Shown one piece after another: positions 1 to 9,263 of a stretch of 64,000 bases of DNA. Position numbers and translations under genes: made by a program. The first letter of the stretch is position 1; every line of letters starts with the position of its first letter. Below the pieces are notes generated by a model. It had not been told where the DNA came from. It did not search any database and saw only the letters and a program-made list of their open reading frames with translations. The stretch is from the NCBI GenBank assembly GCA_947499935.1, contig CANMQH010000009.1:1-64000 (forward strand), given 5' to 3'. The DNA is from an uncultured Algibacter sp. (lineage in GTDB: Bacteria > Bacteroidota > Bacteroidia > Flavobacteriales > Flavobacteriaceae).

Positions 1-2626
1 CATTTGCCGTAGAGCTACTAGAAACCTCTATATTTTTACCGCTATGCCTAGCTGAGATAATGTACGTTCCATCGGTAGTCGCTATTGAAGCTTGAGGCGT
101 ATCTCCTACTCGCTCTAAAGTTAATCGTGTCCATACCCAATTACGATCACTACCGCCATTATCTGATAGTTCAATATTTAATTCTCCATCTGTTACAACA
201 ACATTAGCATTTACTGCTGGGAAATTAGTTCCTGAACTATTAATATTACTTCCAATAGTAGTGCCTTCTGCTTTAACACGCATATTATCATGAGAAAAGC
301 GGTGATCACCTAAATTCAAAGTAACAGCCCAAGTACCATTTTTCACTTTATGTCTAAGTTCTGTGGTTTGAGAACTTTGTATAAAGTCCCTATTTATATT
401 ATTAACACCCGATTTAGCACCTCTATCTCTAGAACCAACACCTCTAGACCAATTTACATCTCCAGTTGTTTTGTCTGAAATACGTTGCCATCCACTTTGT
501 AGTGGCGACGTAGGTGTTCCTAAGTCATAATTGTATTTTGTAGCATTACGATCAACTGTGATCGCATTAGAATTAGGCAAGTCTCCAACACGGTTTAAAC
601 TCAATCGTGTCCATACCCAATTGGCATCACTACCGCCATTGTCTGCTATTTCAATATTTAGTTGTCCATCTTTAACTTCTACATTAGCATTAACAGCTGG
701 AAAATTAGTTCCAGAACTATTAATATTACTTCCAATAGTAATACCTTCTGCTTTAACGCTCATATTGTCATGATTAAAACGGTGATCTCCTAAATTTATG
801 GTAACCGCCCAAATACCATTTTTAATCTTGTGCCTAAGTTGTGTTGTTTGAGAGTTTTGTATAAAATCTCTGTTAATATCATTAACGCCAGATTTAGCGC
901 CTCTATCTGCGGATCTAACAGATCGTGACCAGCTAATATCGCCATTCGTTTTTTCAGAAATACGCTGCCATCCACTTTGTACAGGAGATGCAGGTGTACC
1001 TAAATCATAATTATACGTTGTAGCATTAAGATTAACAGTTATAGCTGTTGAAGGGACTATATACACAGCACCAAAATCTGTACGACCTGTAGTATCGAAA
1101 ACCGTATAATGAAAGAAATCTGTTCCAGTAAAGCCTGCAGGTGGTGTATATCTAAGCTCATTTCTTCCTCCTGGTCCAGTTCCTGAAGAAAGACTAATTG
1201 TACCTCCTTTTTGACTTACTGCATCTAATAAACGAACGTCAAGAACATCATTATTAGCATCATAATCGTTAGCAATAACATCCAATACCATAGCAGCATT
1301 AGGGTTTTTTGGTCTTTCTACCTGATCGAATACTCCAAAAGGGGGTATTTCACCTGGATTGGTGTTTAGCTCTCCAGAAGATCGTTTTGCATTACGCTCT
1401 TTAATAACGCTTCTAGCTTCATTGGTTGCCAACTTTCCAATATTATGTGCTCCACCTCCGTGCATAATACTTATAAAAACATCGTCTCCGGCAGCTGTAT
1501 TTGACCCTGCTTTATCTCTTGGCTTAGATTCATAGAAAATCCCAGAATCAACTGTATGTTTTAAAGACCACATATGACCAATTTCATGAGCCGCTGTTCC
1601 ATCTGCCCAACTCGTAGCACCTCTACCAGCACAAATAGCATACCTCCTGTTTGTTCCTACTGATTTAGGCCAAGTGATACCAGACGGTGAAGAGAATACA
1701 TGATAAACGGCTATATCATGCGTAGTACCTACTTCACTAGGGTTATTATTCCAATAATCCACAAAAGCATCAAGACTTGAGCGTCCTGATGAACCTGCAC
1801 TAGTCACTTTATCACGAAGCGGATCTGTACTAGCATTGGTTCTAATAATAACATTTCCTAATACATGTTTAATACCAGCGGCTCTAAGGAAACGCGCATT
1901 AAGATTTCCAATAATAGATTGTGCCGAAGCCTGTGCTGCAGCTAAATTACCATTGTAAGCGCTCGTTGCAAAAAAAGTTTTTGAACTAATTTCTACTGCA
2001 ACTTCATATTCTAAAACATCCATTACCATTGTAGGTCGTCTACTAGCTGCCATTTTAGATGCATTATTAATGCTGCTTTTTAAAGATTTATTATGATTAG
2101 AAGGAATTAATTTTGTTTGAATTGGGTTATTAAATTCTGTATAGTCTTTTTCTGTATGATTATTACTTTCAACACTACAACCATTTGTATCACAACTGAC
2201 TCGCTTAACATTAGAAATTTTATGACTGCTTCTGTCACTTGCAGAAGGACTAATTTCTAATAAGTCTTCTCCTGGCCTGTCAATAGTAGCCATGAGGCCT
2301 CGGTCTGTCATCACAGCGCTAACTTTAAAATTTGGATGCTCGAAAACATGACCAGTGTAAACACGTTCTGGACCTTTATCTACTTCTACTAATTTCCCAG
2401 TACCATCATCAACTAAAAACCTTGTATTCTTACCAAATACAGAGGCCTTTTTTAGTTCTAATGTTAACGTTTCGCCAGAATAATTAATGGGGATAGAAAG
2501 ACTGTTAGACAAGCCTTCTGGTAGTGACTTAATGATTAAATTTTGTTCCTTTTGAGCTTGTACAAATACTGTTACTAGCATAAATAATGCTGTTATAAAA
2601 ACAGCATGATTTTTTAATCTTAACAT
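1..2626 (-). CDS. Secreted zinc metalloprotease with tandem CBM-like domains (partial, 3' end outside window)
   Basis: Reading frame is open from an ATG at 2624-2626 to the window edge (about 875 codons), so the C-terminus is missing. Residues 1-24 form a signal peptide ending VFVQAQ. A propeptide-like region follows, then a metzincin zinc site HEIGHMWSLKH (residues 347-357, bases 1558-1588) and a Met-turn-like SIMHGG. After the catalytic domain comes a cadherin/Ig-like segment (about 430-520). Next are two tandem domains of 160 residues each (from about residue 527) with the pattern RDFI, GD, DG typical of the galactose-binding-like domain of rhamnogalacturonan acetylesterases and pectin lyases. 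The visible tail, YIISARHSGKNIEV, resembles the start of a ricin-type lectin domain. It probably acts outside the cell on glycoproteins or polysaccharide-rich material; a T9SS sorting domain would be expected at the unseen C-terminus. Catalytic class is firm, substrate is not. Confidence 0.85.
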   Translation of the reverse strand, partial: MLRLKNHAVFITALFMLVTVFVQAQKEQNLIIKSLPEGLSNSLSIPINYSGETLTLELKKASVFGKNTRFLVDDGTGKLVEVDKGPERVYTGHVFEHPNFKVSAVMTDRGLMATIDRPGEDLLEISPSASDRSSHKISNVKRVSCDTNGCSVESNNHTEKDYTEFNNPIQTKLIPSNHNKSLKSSINNASKMAASRRPTMVMDVLEYEVAVEISSKTFFATSAYNGNLAAAQASAQSIIGNLNARFLRAAGIKHVLGNVIIRTNASTDPLRDKVTSAGSSGRSSLDAFVDYWNNNPSEVGTTHDIAVYHVFSSPSGITWPKSVGTNRRYAICAGRGATSWADGTAAHEIGHMWSLKHTVDSGIFYESKPRDKAGSNTAAGDDVFISIMHGGGAHNIGKLATNEARSVIKERNAKRSSGELNTNPGEIPPFGVFDQVERPKNPNAAMVLDVIANDYDANNDVLDVRLLDAVSQKGGTISLSSGTGPGGRNELRYTPPAGFTGTDFFHYTVFDTTGRTDFGAVYIVPSTAITVNLNATTYNYDLGTPASPVQSGWQRISEKTNGDISWSRSVRSADRGAKSGVNDINRDFIQNSQTTQLRHKIKNGIWAVTINLGDHRFNHDNMSVKAEGITIGSNINSSGTNFPAVNANVEVKDGQLNIEIADNGGSDANWVWTRLSLNRVGDLPNSNAITVDRNATKYNYDLGTPTSPLQSGWQRISDKTTGDVNWSRGVGSRDRGAKSGVNNINRDFIQSSQTTELRHKVKNGTWAVTLNLGDHRFSHDNMRVKAEGTTIGSNINSSGTNFPAVNANVVVTDGELNIELSDNGGSDRNWVWTRLTLERVGDTPQASIATTDGTYIISARHSGKNIEVSSSSTAN
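88..1047 (-). repeat. Tandem 480-nt repeat inside the metalloprotease gene
   Basis: Two in-frame copies of 480 nt lie head to tail with exact 480-base periodicity: for example tagcatta occurs at 1021 and 541, and the caatcgtgtccatacccaatt-type segment occurs near 601 and 121. They encode the two CBM-like domains. Nucleotide similarity is high by eye (roughly four fifths), which suggests a recent duplication or gene conversion. Confidence 0.85.
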
Positions 2627-2821
2627 GGTTAATTGATTTTGGATTAATTAAATTATTTAGTTACGTTGTGCAGAATAAAGGTGGTTACTCATTTATTAAC
2701 ACCAAATTACATATACGGATTATATGCAGTTTTAGATGTTTTTTAAAAAGTAAAAGAAGTTGTCAACATAACATTCTTAAAAACTTATTTTTTCTACATT
2801 CATATTTGTCTTCAATACTTT

Positions 2822-2829
2822 TAAATTTG
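2822..2829 (+). promoter_or_regulatory. Putative Bacteroidota -7 element TAAATTTG
   Basis: Matches the TAnnTTTG consensus used by the primary sigma factor of Bacteroidota and lies 20 nt before the ATG of the PPIase gene. No well-spaced -33 TTTG is evident. Confidence 0.35.
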
Positions 2830-2849
2830 GTTTCTTAATATAAACCTAT

Positions 2850-3491
2850 ATGATGTATAAAAAATTACTAGTTGCTATTTTGCTTGGTACAGTCTTAAAT
2901 ATTAATGCCCAAAATTCTACCGAAAAAGAACTTGAAACTATTGAAACTCCAGAACAAATTGAGACTTTTTTACAAGCTAAAAAATCAAAAAAAAATAAGC
3001 TTATCACCTTTAATGCAGAAAAACACAAAACCATATTAGCAAAAGAACTCTTTAAGCTATCTAGAGGTGGTATAAAAACCGTTAAAACAGATTATAACAA
3101 AACCATATATAAAATTATTAATAAAACAGAAATACCTTACTACAGAATGGGTTATATTGTTTTAAATGAAAACGAATTGGATATGGACCATATAAATAGC
3201 TTAAGAGAAAATATTATAGCTAAATACAATGGTGGGACACCTTTTAATTTTTTAGCCAAACAGTATAGTATGGATAAAAATGCTACTCGAGGTGGTGATA
3301 CAAGTTGGGTTAAAAAATCAGATAACACATATGAATTTGAAGAAATGATGATTAACGATACGCATGATTTAAATGATATATTTACAGTGAATATGCCAGA
3401 ATCGAAACATTATTATGTGTTTTTAAAATCTCATGAGCCAAAAAAAATAACAGAAATTGAAGTATTAAAAATTGTTGAAGCTTTAAACTAA
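2850..3491 (+). CDS. Secreted parvulin-type peptidylprolyl isomerase-like protein
   Basis: 213 residues with an N-terminal signal peptide (MMYKKLLVAILLGTVLNINA). The second half carries the parvulin signature: a segment FNFLAKQYSMDKNATRGGD followed by TSWV (about residues 133-155), matching the rotamase pattern 'F..lA..yS.D....GGdlGw'. The first half is charged and not recognisable. Parvulins catalyse cis-trans isomerisation of prolyl bonds and assist folding of exported proteins in the periplasm, so this is probably a small periplasmic chaperone. The terminal strand of the domain is poorly conserved, so catalytic activity is uncertain. The stop codon overlaps the rsmE start by one base (taATG), so the two are likely translationally coupled. 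Confidence 0.7.
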   Translation: MMYKKLLVAILLGTVLNINAQNSTEKELETIETPEQIETFLQAKKSKKNKLITFNAEKHKTILAKELFKLSRGGIKTVKTDYNKTIYKIINKTEIPYYRMGYIVLNENELDMDHINSLRENIIAKYNGGTPFNFLAKQYSMDKNATRGGDTSWVKKSDNTYEFEEMMINDTHDLNDIFTVNMPESKHYYVFLKSHEPKKITEIEVLKIVEALN

Positions 3492-4198
3492 TGCAACTTT
3501 TTTACAATCCAGACATTACAGAAAATACGACTCAATTTTCTTTCCCAAAAGAAGAAAGCAAGCATCTTGTAAAAGTACTGCGGAAATCAATGGGAGATAC
3601 CGTTAATATTACTAATGGAAAGGGTTTCTTGTTTACGGCCAAAATTTCTGTACCTAATGTTAATAAGTGTACAGCCAATATAATTTCTAAAGTTGTTAAA
3701 CCTAAACGACTATACAATATACATTTAGCGGTAGCGCCAACTAAAATGAACGATCGTTACGAATGGTTTTTAGAAAAAGCTACTGAAATTGGTATAGATA
3801 CCATCACGCCTATTATATGTAATCATAGTGAACGTAAGATTATCAAACCTGAGCGTTTTGAGCGTATTTTACAGTCTGCCATGAAACAGTCTTTAAGCTG
3901 TAATTTACCCAAACTAAATAAGGCTACAACGTTTAAAGATTTTATAAATCAAGATTTAAACGGAAGTAAATTTATAGCACATTGCGAAGAAAACAATAAA
4001 CAATCCTTAAAACAACTATTAAAACCAAAAACAGATGTTGTTATTTTAATAGGACCAGAAGGCGATTTTTCTTTAAAAGAAATATCAGAAGCTATAAACA
4101 ATAATTATAAGCCTGTTACTTTAGGAGAAAGCAGATTGCGTACTGAAACAGCAGCAATAGTGGCTTGCCACACTGCGGCATTTGTAAATGAATTATAA
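3491..4198 (+). CDS. rsmE: 16S rRNA (uracil1498-N3)-methyltransferase
   Basis: 235 residues, the usual RsmE length. An N-terminal PUA-like part (KHLVKVLRKSMGD) is followed by a SPOUT fold with KATEIGIDTITPIICNHSER and the SAM-binding trefoil-knot motifs IGPEGDFS (about 180-187) and LGESRLRTETAA (about 215-226), which are diagnostic. It methylates N3 of U1498 in 16S rRNA in the cytoplasm. The start ATG overlaps the preceding PPIase stop. It converges with the DUF1223 gene and their 3' ends overlap by 6 bases. Confidence 0.95.
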   Translation: MQLFYNPDITENTTQFSFPKEESKHLVKVLRKSMGDTVNITNGKGFLFTAKISVPNVNKCTANIISKVVKPKRLYNIHLAVAPTKMNDRYEWFLEKATEIGIDTITPIICNHSERKIIKPERFERILQSAMKQSLSCNLPKLNKATTFKDFINQDLNGSKFIAHCEENNKQSLKQLLKPKTDVVILIGPEGDFSLKEISEAINNNYKPVTLGESRLRTETAAIVACHTAAFVNEL

Positions 4199-4921
4199 AT
4201 CTATCTGGCTACCGCTCGTTATACTTAAATCATCTCTTTCTACTAACACTACCAACGATAAATCATCAGTTTCATTAACAATATTAGGTATAGAGAGTTC
4301 GGCTAAACCTTCATAATCATCTAGATTAATATATGTTTCTTGAACAACAATATTAGCATTTTTAAGCGTTCTGTTTCTATTTTCACCTCGTTTCACCTCT
4401 GTAATACGTTCTTTAATAACCAAAGCAACGCGCAACTTTTTATTGGTAATTTGACCGTCTACCTTATAACCAAATGCTACTTTATCATCTATGGTGCTTA
4501 GTGCTGTAATATGTACATTATTTTGAGAATTAATCTTTAAATAATCACTAATTTTATTAGACATGGTTGCCTTTTTAGATCCTACAAAATGTTCTTTACC
4601 GTTAACAACAACTTGTGGTGTATATATAGAACTACTGTTAAACTTACTACTGTAAGCACGTTGCTTATTCGTGTATACTTTTTTGCTAAAAGGATCTTTC
4701 CATCCAATATAATTCCAATAATCAACATGGTAAGATAATGCTATGACTTCATTATTTGGATATTTAGAATTAATGGTGCTCAATAAGTCATCGGCAGATG
4801 GGCAACTAGAGCATCCTTGCGATGTAAACAGCTCTAAAACAACAACAGGTTTATATTCCTCTATTGTAGAAAACTGTGAAACAAAAATAGACAGGATAAT
4901 GGCAATAAATATCTTTTGCAT
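4193..4921 (-). CDS. DUF1223 family secreted thioredoxin-like protein
   Basis: 242 residues with a signal peptide (MQKIFIAIILSIFVSQFS). The segment VVVLELFTSQGCSSCPSAD (about 27-45) has a CxxC in a thioredoxin-like context and is the hallmark of DUF1223. Downstream, HVDYWNYIGWKDPFS and YTPQVVVNG fit the same family. The biochemical role of DUF1223 proteins is not established; a periplasmic thiol or redox role is plausible from the fold. The 3' end overlaps that of rsmE on the other strand by 6 bases, with no terminator between them. Confidence 0.85.
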   Translation of the reverse strand: MQKIFIAIILSIFVSQFSTIEEYKPVVVLELFTSQGCSSCPSADDLLSTINSKYPNNEVIALSYHVDYWNYIGWKDPFSKKVYTNKQRAYSSKFNSSSIYTPQVVVNGKEHFVGSKKATMSNKISDYLKINSQNNVHITALSTIDDKVAFGYKVDGQITNKKLRVALVIKERITEVKRGENRNRTLKNANIVVQETYINLDDYEGLAELSIPNIVNETDDLSLVVLVERDDLSITSGSQIDL

Positions 4922-5072
4922 TTGTAACTTTATATTATAGAAATTATATAATACGTAGTCCGCAAAAATCTTTAAATCTTACATTTATTATATGTTTTTT
5001 GAATACAGGTTTTTATTAACCTAGTCAATGTGACGAATAATCTAAACGTGTAATAATCTATAAAACAAAGTC

Positions 5073-5807
5073 TTATTTATTCTTAACATAAATTAACTTA
5101 AACCGTCCATTGCTCTGATCGCGTTGTTCCATCACAAATTGAGGAAGTGACTTAAAAAGAGGTGTTAACTTTTGAAAACCAAAATTACGTGAATCAAAAT
5201 TAGGTTGTTTTTTAATAATCAATGAACCAACATCACCTAAAAAGGCCCAACCATCATCATCGGCAGCATCGGCAACCGAATTTTTAAGAAGTCTTATAAT
5301 TTTTGGGGTTATATTATATAAATTTTCCTTTTTAGTTTTACCCGTCTTTTCATCTTTATCATTATCATCATCACTTGCCAATATTTCTAAATAAATAAAC
5401 TTATCACAAGCTACTATAAATGGATCTGGTGTTTTCTTTTCTCCCATACCATAAACAACCATAGCAGCCTCCCGCAATCTAGTTGCTAGTCTCGTAAAAT
5501 CACTATCTGAAGACACTAAGCAAAAACCATTTACTTTTTCGGAGTATAAAATATCCATCGCATCAATAATCATAGCAGAATCTGTAGCATTCTTTCCAGT
5601 TGTATAACCGTATTGTTGGATGGGTGTTATTGCATTTTCGAGTAAAACTTTCTTCCATTTAGACAAATGTGGTTTTGTCCAATCTCCATAAATTCGTTTT
5701 ATTGTAGGGGTTCCGTACTTTGTAATTTCTTCCATCATTTCAGATATATATTTTGATGGAATATTATCTCCATCTATAAGTACGGCTATTTTAGTGTCTT
5801 GTATCAT
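5073..5807 (-). CDS. NYN domain protein with C-terminal OST-HTH/LOTUS domain
   Basis: 244 residues, cytoplasmic. The NYN (PIN-like) nuclease fold is seen in IAVLIDGDNIPSKYI (residues 7-21), TDSAMIIDAMDILY and CLVSSDSDFTRLATRLRE, which supply the acidic residues of the metal site. The C-terminal 75 residues (LYNITPKIIRLLKNSV, DGWAFLGDVGSLI, FKLIYV) match the OST-HTH/LOTUS winged-helix RNA-binding domain. This domain pair is common in bacteria and is thought to act on RNA, but its targets are unknown. It stands alone between intergenic gaps of about 150 and 130 bases. Confidence 0.85.
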   Translation of the reverse strand: MIQDTKIAVLIDGDNIPSKYISEMMEEITKYGTPTIKRIYGDWTKPHLSKWKKVLLENAITPIQQYGYTTGKNATDSAMIIDAMDILYSEKVNGFCLVSSDSDFTRLATRLREAAMVVYGMGEKKTPDPFIVACDKFIYLEILASDDDNDKDEKTGKTKKENLYNITPKIIRLLKNSVADAADDDGWAFLGDVGSLIIKKQPNFDSRNFGFQKLTPLFKSLPQFVMEQRDQSNGRFKLIYVKNK

Positions 5808-5938
5808 AGGTTATAAAGATACATATATAATGACCTCCATTTAAAATTTGATTTAAATACTTTAACTTTTATTTAGATAATAAAAGTTTGCTTTATTATT
5901 ATTTTTACAATGACTAATTCATATAATTATTACACATC

Positions 5939-8533
5939 ATGACATCAAAACAATCAACCGCATTTAAATTTATTTGCCTCGTATTTACCGTATTACTGCT
6001 TTCTTTACCTCAAGATATGCAAGGCCAAAACAAAAAAAGAAAGAAAAACAAAGACAAAGATAAAACCGAAATACCTACTCCAAAAAAAGAAAAAACTATT
6101 GAGCAATTAACAAAAAATAGTTCTAAAAAAGAAGGTTTATTCACCATCTACCAAGATACTATTACAGGCTCATTACGCATGTTAATCTCTAAAGATCAAA
6201 TAGGAAAAGAATACATATACTTTAGCCAAATAGCTGATGGTGTTATGGATGCTGGTCGAATAAACAGGGGGTCTTACAACGATTCTAAAGTATTTAAAAT
6301 TGAAAAATATTTTAACAAAATAGAATTTATAACTCAAAACACAGCCTTTTATTTTGATCCCGAAAGCCCGCTTTCTAGATCTAAAGACGCCAATATTAGT
6401 ACTGGCAATTTGGCGAGTATAAAAATTGAAGCAAAAGATAACAAAAAAGGAAACTACTTAATTAATGTTGATGAGCTCTTTTTAAAAGAAACATTGGCCC
6501 AAATTAAGAACCCTAAATTACCCAAACAATCTCCAATGGCATTTAATCTTGGTAAGTTGGATAAATCAAAAACTAAAATTAATGCAATTAGAAACTATAA
6601 AGAAAATACAGACATTGCTACAGAATATGTGTATTCGTCTCCTGCTGTTTTAAACAATGGATCAAATGCGTTATCTGATGGCAGAAATGTTAGTATTAAA
6701 GTTCATCATAGCTTAATAGCCATGCCCGATAATGATTATAAAGTTAGGTTAGATGATTCTAGAGTTGGATATTTTACACATCAAGTTAATGATCAAACCT
6801 CTACAAAGTCAACACCATACCGAGATTTAGTACATAGATGGCATTTAAAAAAGAAAAATCCTAATGCAACACTATCAGAGCCTGTAGAACCAATTACATG
6901 GTGGATAGAAAATTCTACACCCTTAGAATGGAGAGAAACTATTAAAGAAGGTGTTTTACAATGGAATGTCGCTTTTGAAAAAGCAGGCTTTAAAAATGCT
7001 ATGGTTGTTAAAATTCAGCCAGATGATGCCACTTGGGATGCTGGAGATATTAGATATAATGTATTAAGGTGGACATCTTCTCCACAACCACCTTTTGGAG
7101 GTTACGGGCCTAGTTTTGTAAATCCTAAAACAGGTCAAATTTTAGGTGCCGATATTATGTTAGAATATGTGCATTTTACAAATCGAGTCCTTTATGATAA
7201 AGTATATGAGCTAGCCGCACTAGAAGAACCATACGAACAAAATAATTTTATAAAAAACAAACAAGCATATTGTTCTCTAGGCCATGAAATACATAAAGAT
7301 GTTATGTTTGCTAATGCTGTAGCAACTACTACTGGTGCTTCAGATTTAGAAATGAAACGCATTAAAAAAGAAGCTATGATGGCATTAATTATGCACGAAG
7401 TTGGACACACACTTGGCCTTAATCACAACATGAAGGCTAGTCAATTATTTTCTCCAGACCAATTAAATGATGCTGCATTTATTAAAGGAAAATGTCTAAC
7501 AGCCTCTGTTATGGATTATGCTGCTTTAAATATTACTAAAGACCGAAGCAAACAAGGACAGTATGATGATGTTGCCGTTGGACCTTATGATATTTGGGCT
7601 GTACAATTTGGATATACCCCATTTAAATCTGAACAAGAGCGCACATCATTATTAAATCAATCTACTAGACCCGAGCTTATTTTTGGAAATGATGCCGATG
7701 ATATGCGCGCTCCTGGCAAAGCTATAGACCCAAGAGTAAATGTTTCAGATCAATCTAACGATCCCATACGATGGGCTGTGGATAGAATCGAACTTTCAAA
7801 TAACTTAATGAAAGAAGCTAAATCCAGATTCACAAAACCAGGCGAATCTTTTCAAGAATTAAGACGTGTTTATTATTTGCTTAGTGGTCAAAAAGGCTCG
7901 GCAGCAAATACCATTTCAAGATTTATTGGTGGTGTTTATGTTGAAAGATCTATGGTAGGGCAAACAGGACAAAAACAACCTTATACACCTGTTAGTCTAG
8001 ACGATCAAAAACGAGCTATGAATGCTTTAAAAAATTATATTTTTGCACCAAATGCTTTTGATGTGCCTAATGATTTATACAATTATTTAGCCATGCAACG
8101 CAGAGGGTTTAACTTTTTTAGAGGGACAGAAGATCCTAAAATACACAAACAGGTTCTTGGCTACCAAAAAAATGTTTTAAACCACATATTACACCCTAAT
8201 ACACTACAGCGTATTACAGATTCGCAATTGTATGGCAATGCGTATTCGTTATCTGCTTTTATGACCGATTTAAATAATGCCATTTTTAAAGCAGACATTA
8301 ATGGTGATATTAATTCTTTTAGACAAAACCTACAATTAGAATATACCAATATGCTAATAGGTATGCTTACAAAAAAGGAGTCTAGCCAATATACTCATAA
8401 CGCAAAATCTATGGCTTTATATAATTTAAAAAATATTAAAACTATAAGTTCACCATCTGGAAATATTGCATCTAGAGCACACAAACAACATCTTAGAACC
8501 TTAATAGAAAACGCAATTAAAGAAATAAAATAG
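5939..8533 (+). CDS. Secreted zinc-dependent metalloprotease (DUF5117/DUF5118 type)
   Basis: 864 residues. A signal peptide (residues 1-29, ending DMQGQ) is followed by a very lysine-rich linker. The central region (about 60-330) resembles the DUF5118/DUF5117 modules that precede the catalytic domain in this family. The zinc site HEVGHTLGLNH lies near residue 486, in HExxHxxGxxH form, and NHNMKAS and SVMDYAALNI (Met-turn) follow as expected. Such proteins of 800-900 residues are widespread in Bacteroidota and are probably periplasmic or surface proteases of unknown substrate. The gene is monocistronic and ends at a strong intrinsic terminator. Confidence 0.9.
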   Translation: MTSKQSTAFKFICLVFTVLLLSLPQDMQGQNKKRKKNKDKDKTEIPTPKKEKTIEQLTKNSSKKEGLFTIYQDTITGSLRMLISKDQIGKEYIYFSQIADGVMDAGRINRGSYNDSKVFKIEKYFNKIEFITQNTAFYFDPESPLSRSKDANISTGNLASIKIEAKDNKKGNYLINVDELFLKETLAQIKNPKLPKQSPMAFNLGKLDKSKTKINAIRNYKENTDIATEYVYSSPAVLNNGSNALSDGRNVSIKVHHSLIAMPDNDYKVRLDDSRVGYFTHQVNDQTSTKSTPYRDLVHRWHLKKKNPNATLSEPVEPITWWIENSTPLEWRETIKEGVLQWNVAFEKAGFKNAMVVKIQPDDATWDAGDIRYNVLRWTSSPQPPFGGYGPSFVNPKTGQILGADIMLEYVHFTNRVLYDKVYELAALEEPYEQNNFIKNKQAYCSLGHEIHKDVMFANAVATTTGASDLEMKRIKKEAMMALIMHEVGHTLGLNHNMKASQLFSPDQLNDAAFIKGKCLTASVMDYAALNITKDRSKQGQYDDVAVGPYDIWAVQFGYTPFKSEQERTSLLNQSTRPELIFGNDADDMRAPGKAIDPRVNVSDQSNDPIRWAVDRIELSNNLMKEAKSRFTKPGESFQELRRVYYLLSGQKGSAANTISRFIGGVYVERSMVGQTGQKQPYTPVSLDDQKRAMNALKNYIFAPNAFDVPNDLYNYLAMQRRGFNFFRGTEDPKIHKQVLGYQKNVLNHILHPNTLQRITDSQLYGNAYSLSAFMTDLNNAIFKADINGDINSFRQNLQLEYTNMLIGMLTKKESSQYTHNAKSMALYNLKNIKTISSPSGNIASRAHKQHLRTLIENAIKEIK

Positions 8534-8552
8534 TAATCTAATTTTTAGAGAA

Positions 8553-8592
8553 ATAAAAAAGCTATTACGCATTTTGTAATAGCTTTTTTTTA
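8553..8592 (+). terminator. Intrinsic terminator after the metalloprotease gene
   Basis: Stem AAGCTATTAC / GTAATAGCTT with a short loop, followed by eight T residues, about 20 nt after the stop codon. Confidence 0.85.
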
Positions 8593-8722
8593 GTTTTAAG
8601 GGGCCTAGCTGATGTTTCTTTTTAGGAACAAATAATTGTTTACTTTATGTTTCATTTGCTATTACTAATTATAAATCAATTACTGTGCCAAAACCAATTA
8701 GCACAAATAAAAACTATACTAT

Positions 8723-9262
8723 TTATTTTACTTTTCCTTTTACATCTTTAAAAAAACTATGCAAAAATTTAAAGTCTGCATCTACATCATCTGTAGGATA
8801 AAATGGTTCTGAAATTTTATTCTGTTTATTTTCAAAATCTAAAGTAAACATAATTATAGGCACTTTGGCTAGCTTTGCTATATAATAAAAACCTGTACGC
8901 CATTCGGTTACTTTTTTTCTAGTACCTTCTGGAGCAAAGGTTATTCTATATTCATCATTTTGCTCAAATAATTTAGCAATAGCTTCTACTTTATTTTCGT
9001 TAGCATCTCTATTTAACGGAGCTCCACCCATAAGTCTAAAAAACCAACCTATAGGGAATATAAAGAGTTCTTTTTTGCCAACAAAGTTTGTTTTTAAATC
9101 TGATACTTTTCGCAAAAGAACGCCTATATGGAAATCATGCCAACTGGTATGTGGCACTGCTATAATGACTGCTTTCTTTATCGTGTCTTGAGAAAAATTA
9201 GTATTACCAACAACCTTCCAACCTAAAATTTTAAAGTAAATGAGTTTTGCTAACCATCTCAT
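8723..9262 (-). CDS. PlsC-type acyltransferase (1-acyl-glycerol-3-phosphate acyltransferase-like)
   Basis: 179 residues, short compared with PlsC (about 240). The acyltransferase motif I HTSWHD (HxxxxD, residues 38-43) is present, followed by GGAPLNRD and motif III APEGTR (FxPEGTR) in TFAPEGTRKK, then a late VPIIMFTLDFE. It transfers an acyl group to a glycerolipid or similar acceptor at the inner membrane; the exact acceptor cannot be read from sequence. It starts one base after the kdnB-like stop, so it belongs to that transcript. In this context a role in envelope lipid or LPS synthesis is possible, but this is inference. Confidence 0.8.
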   Translation of the reverse strand: MRWLAKLIYFKILGWKVVGNTNFSQDTIKKAVIIAVPHTSWHDFHIGVLLRKVSDLKTNFVGKKELFIFPIGWFFRLMGGAPLNRDANENKVEAIAKLFEQNDEYRITFAPEGTRKKVTEWRTGFYYIAKLAKVPIIMFTLDFENKQNKISEPFYPTDDVDADFKFLHSFFKDVKGKVK

Positions 9263-9263
9263 A

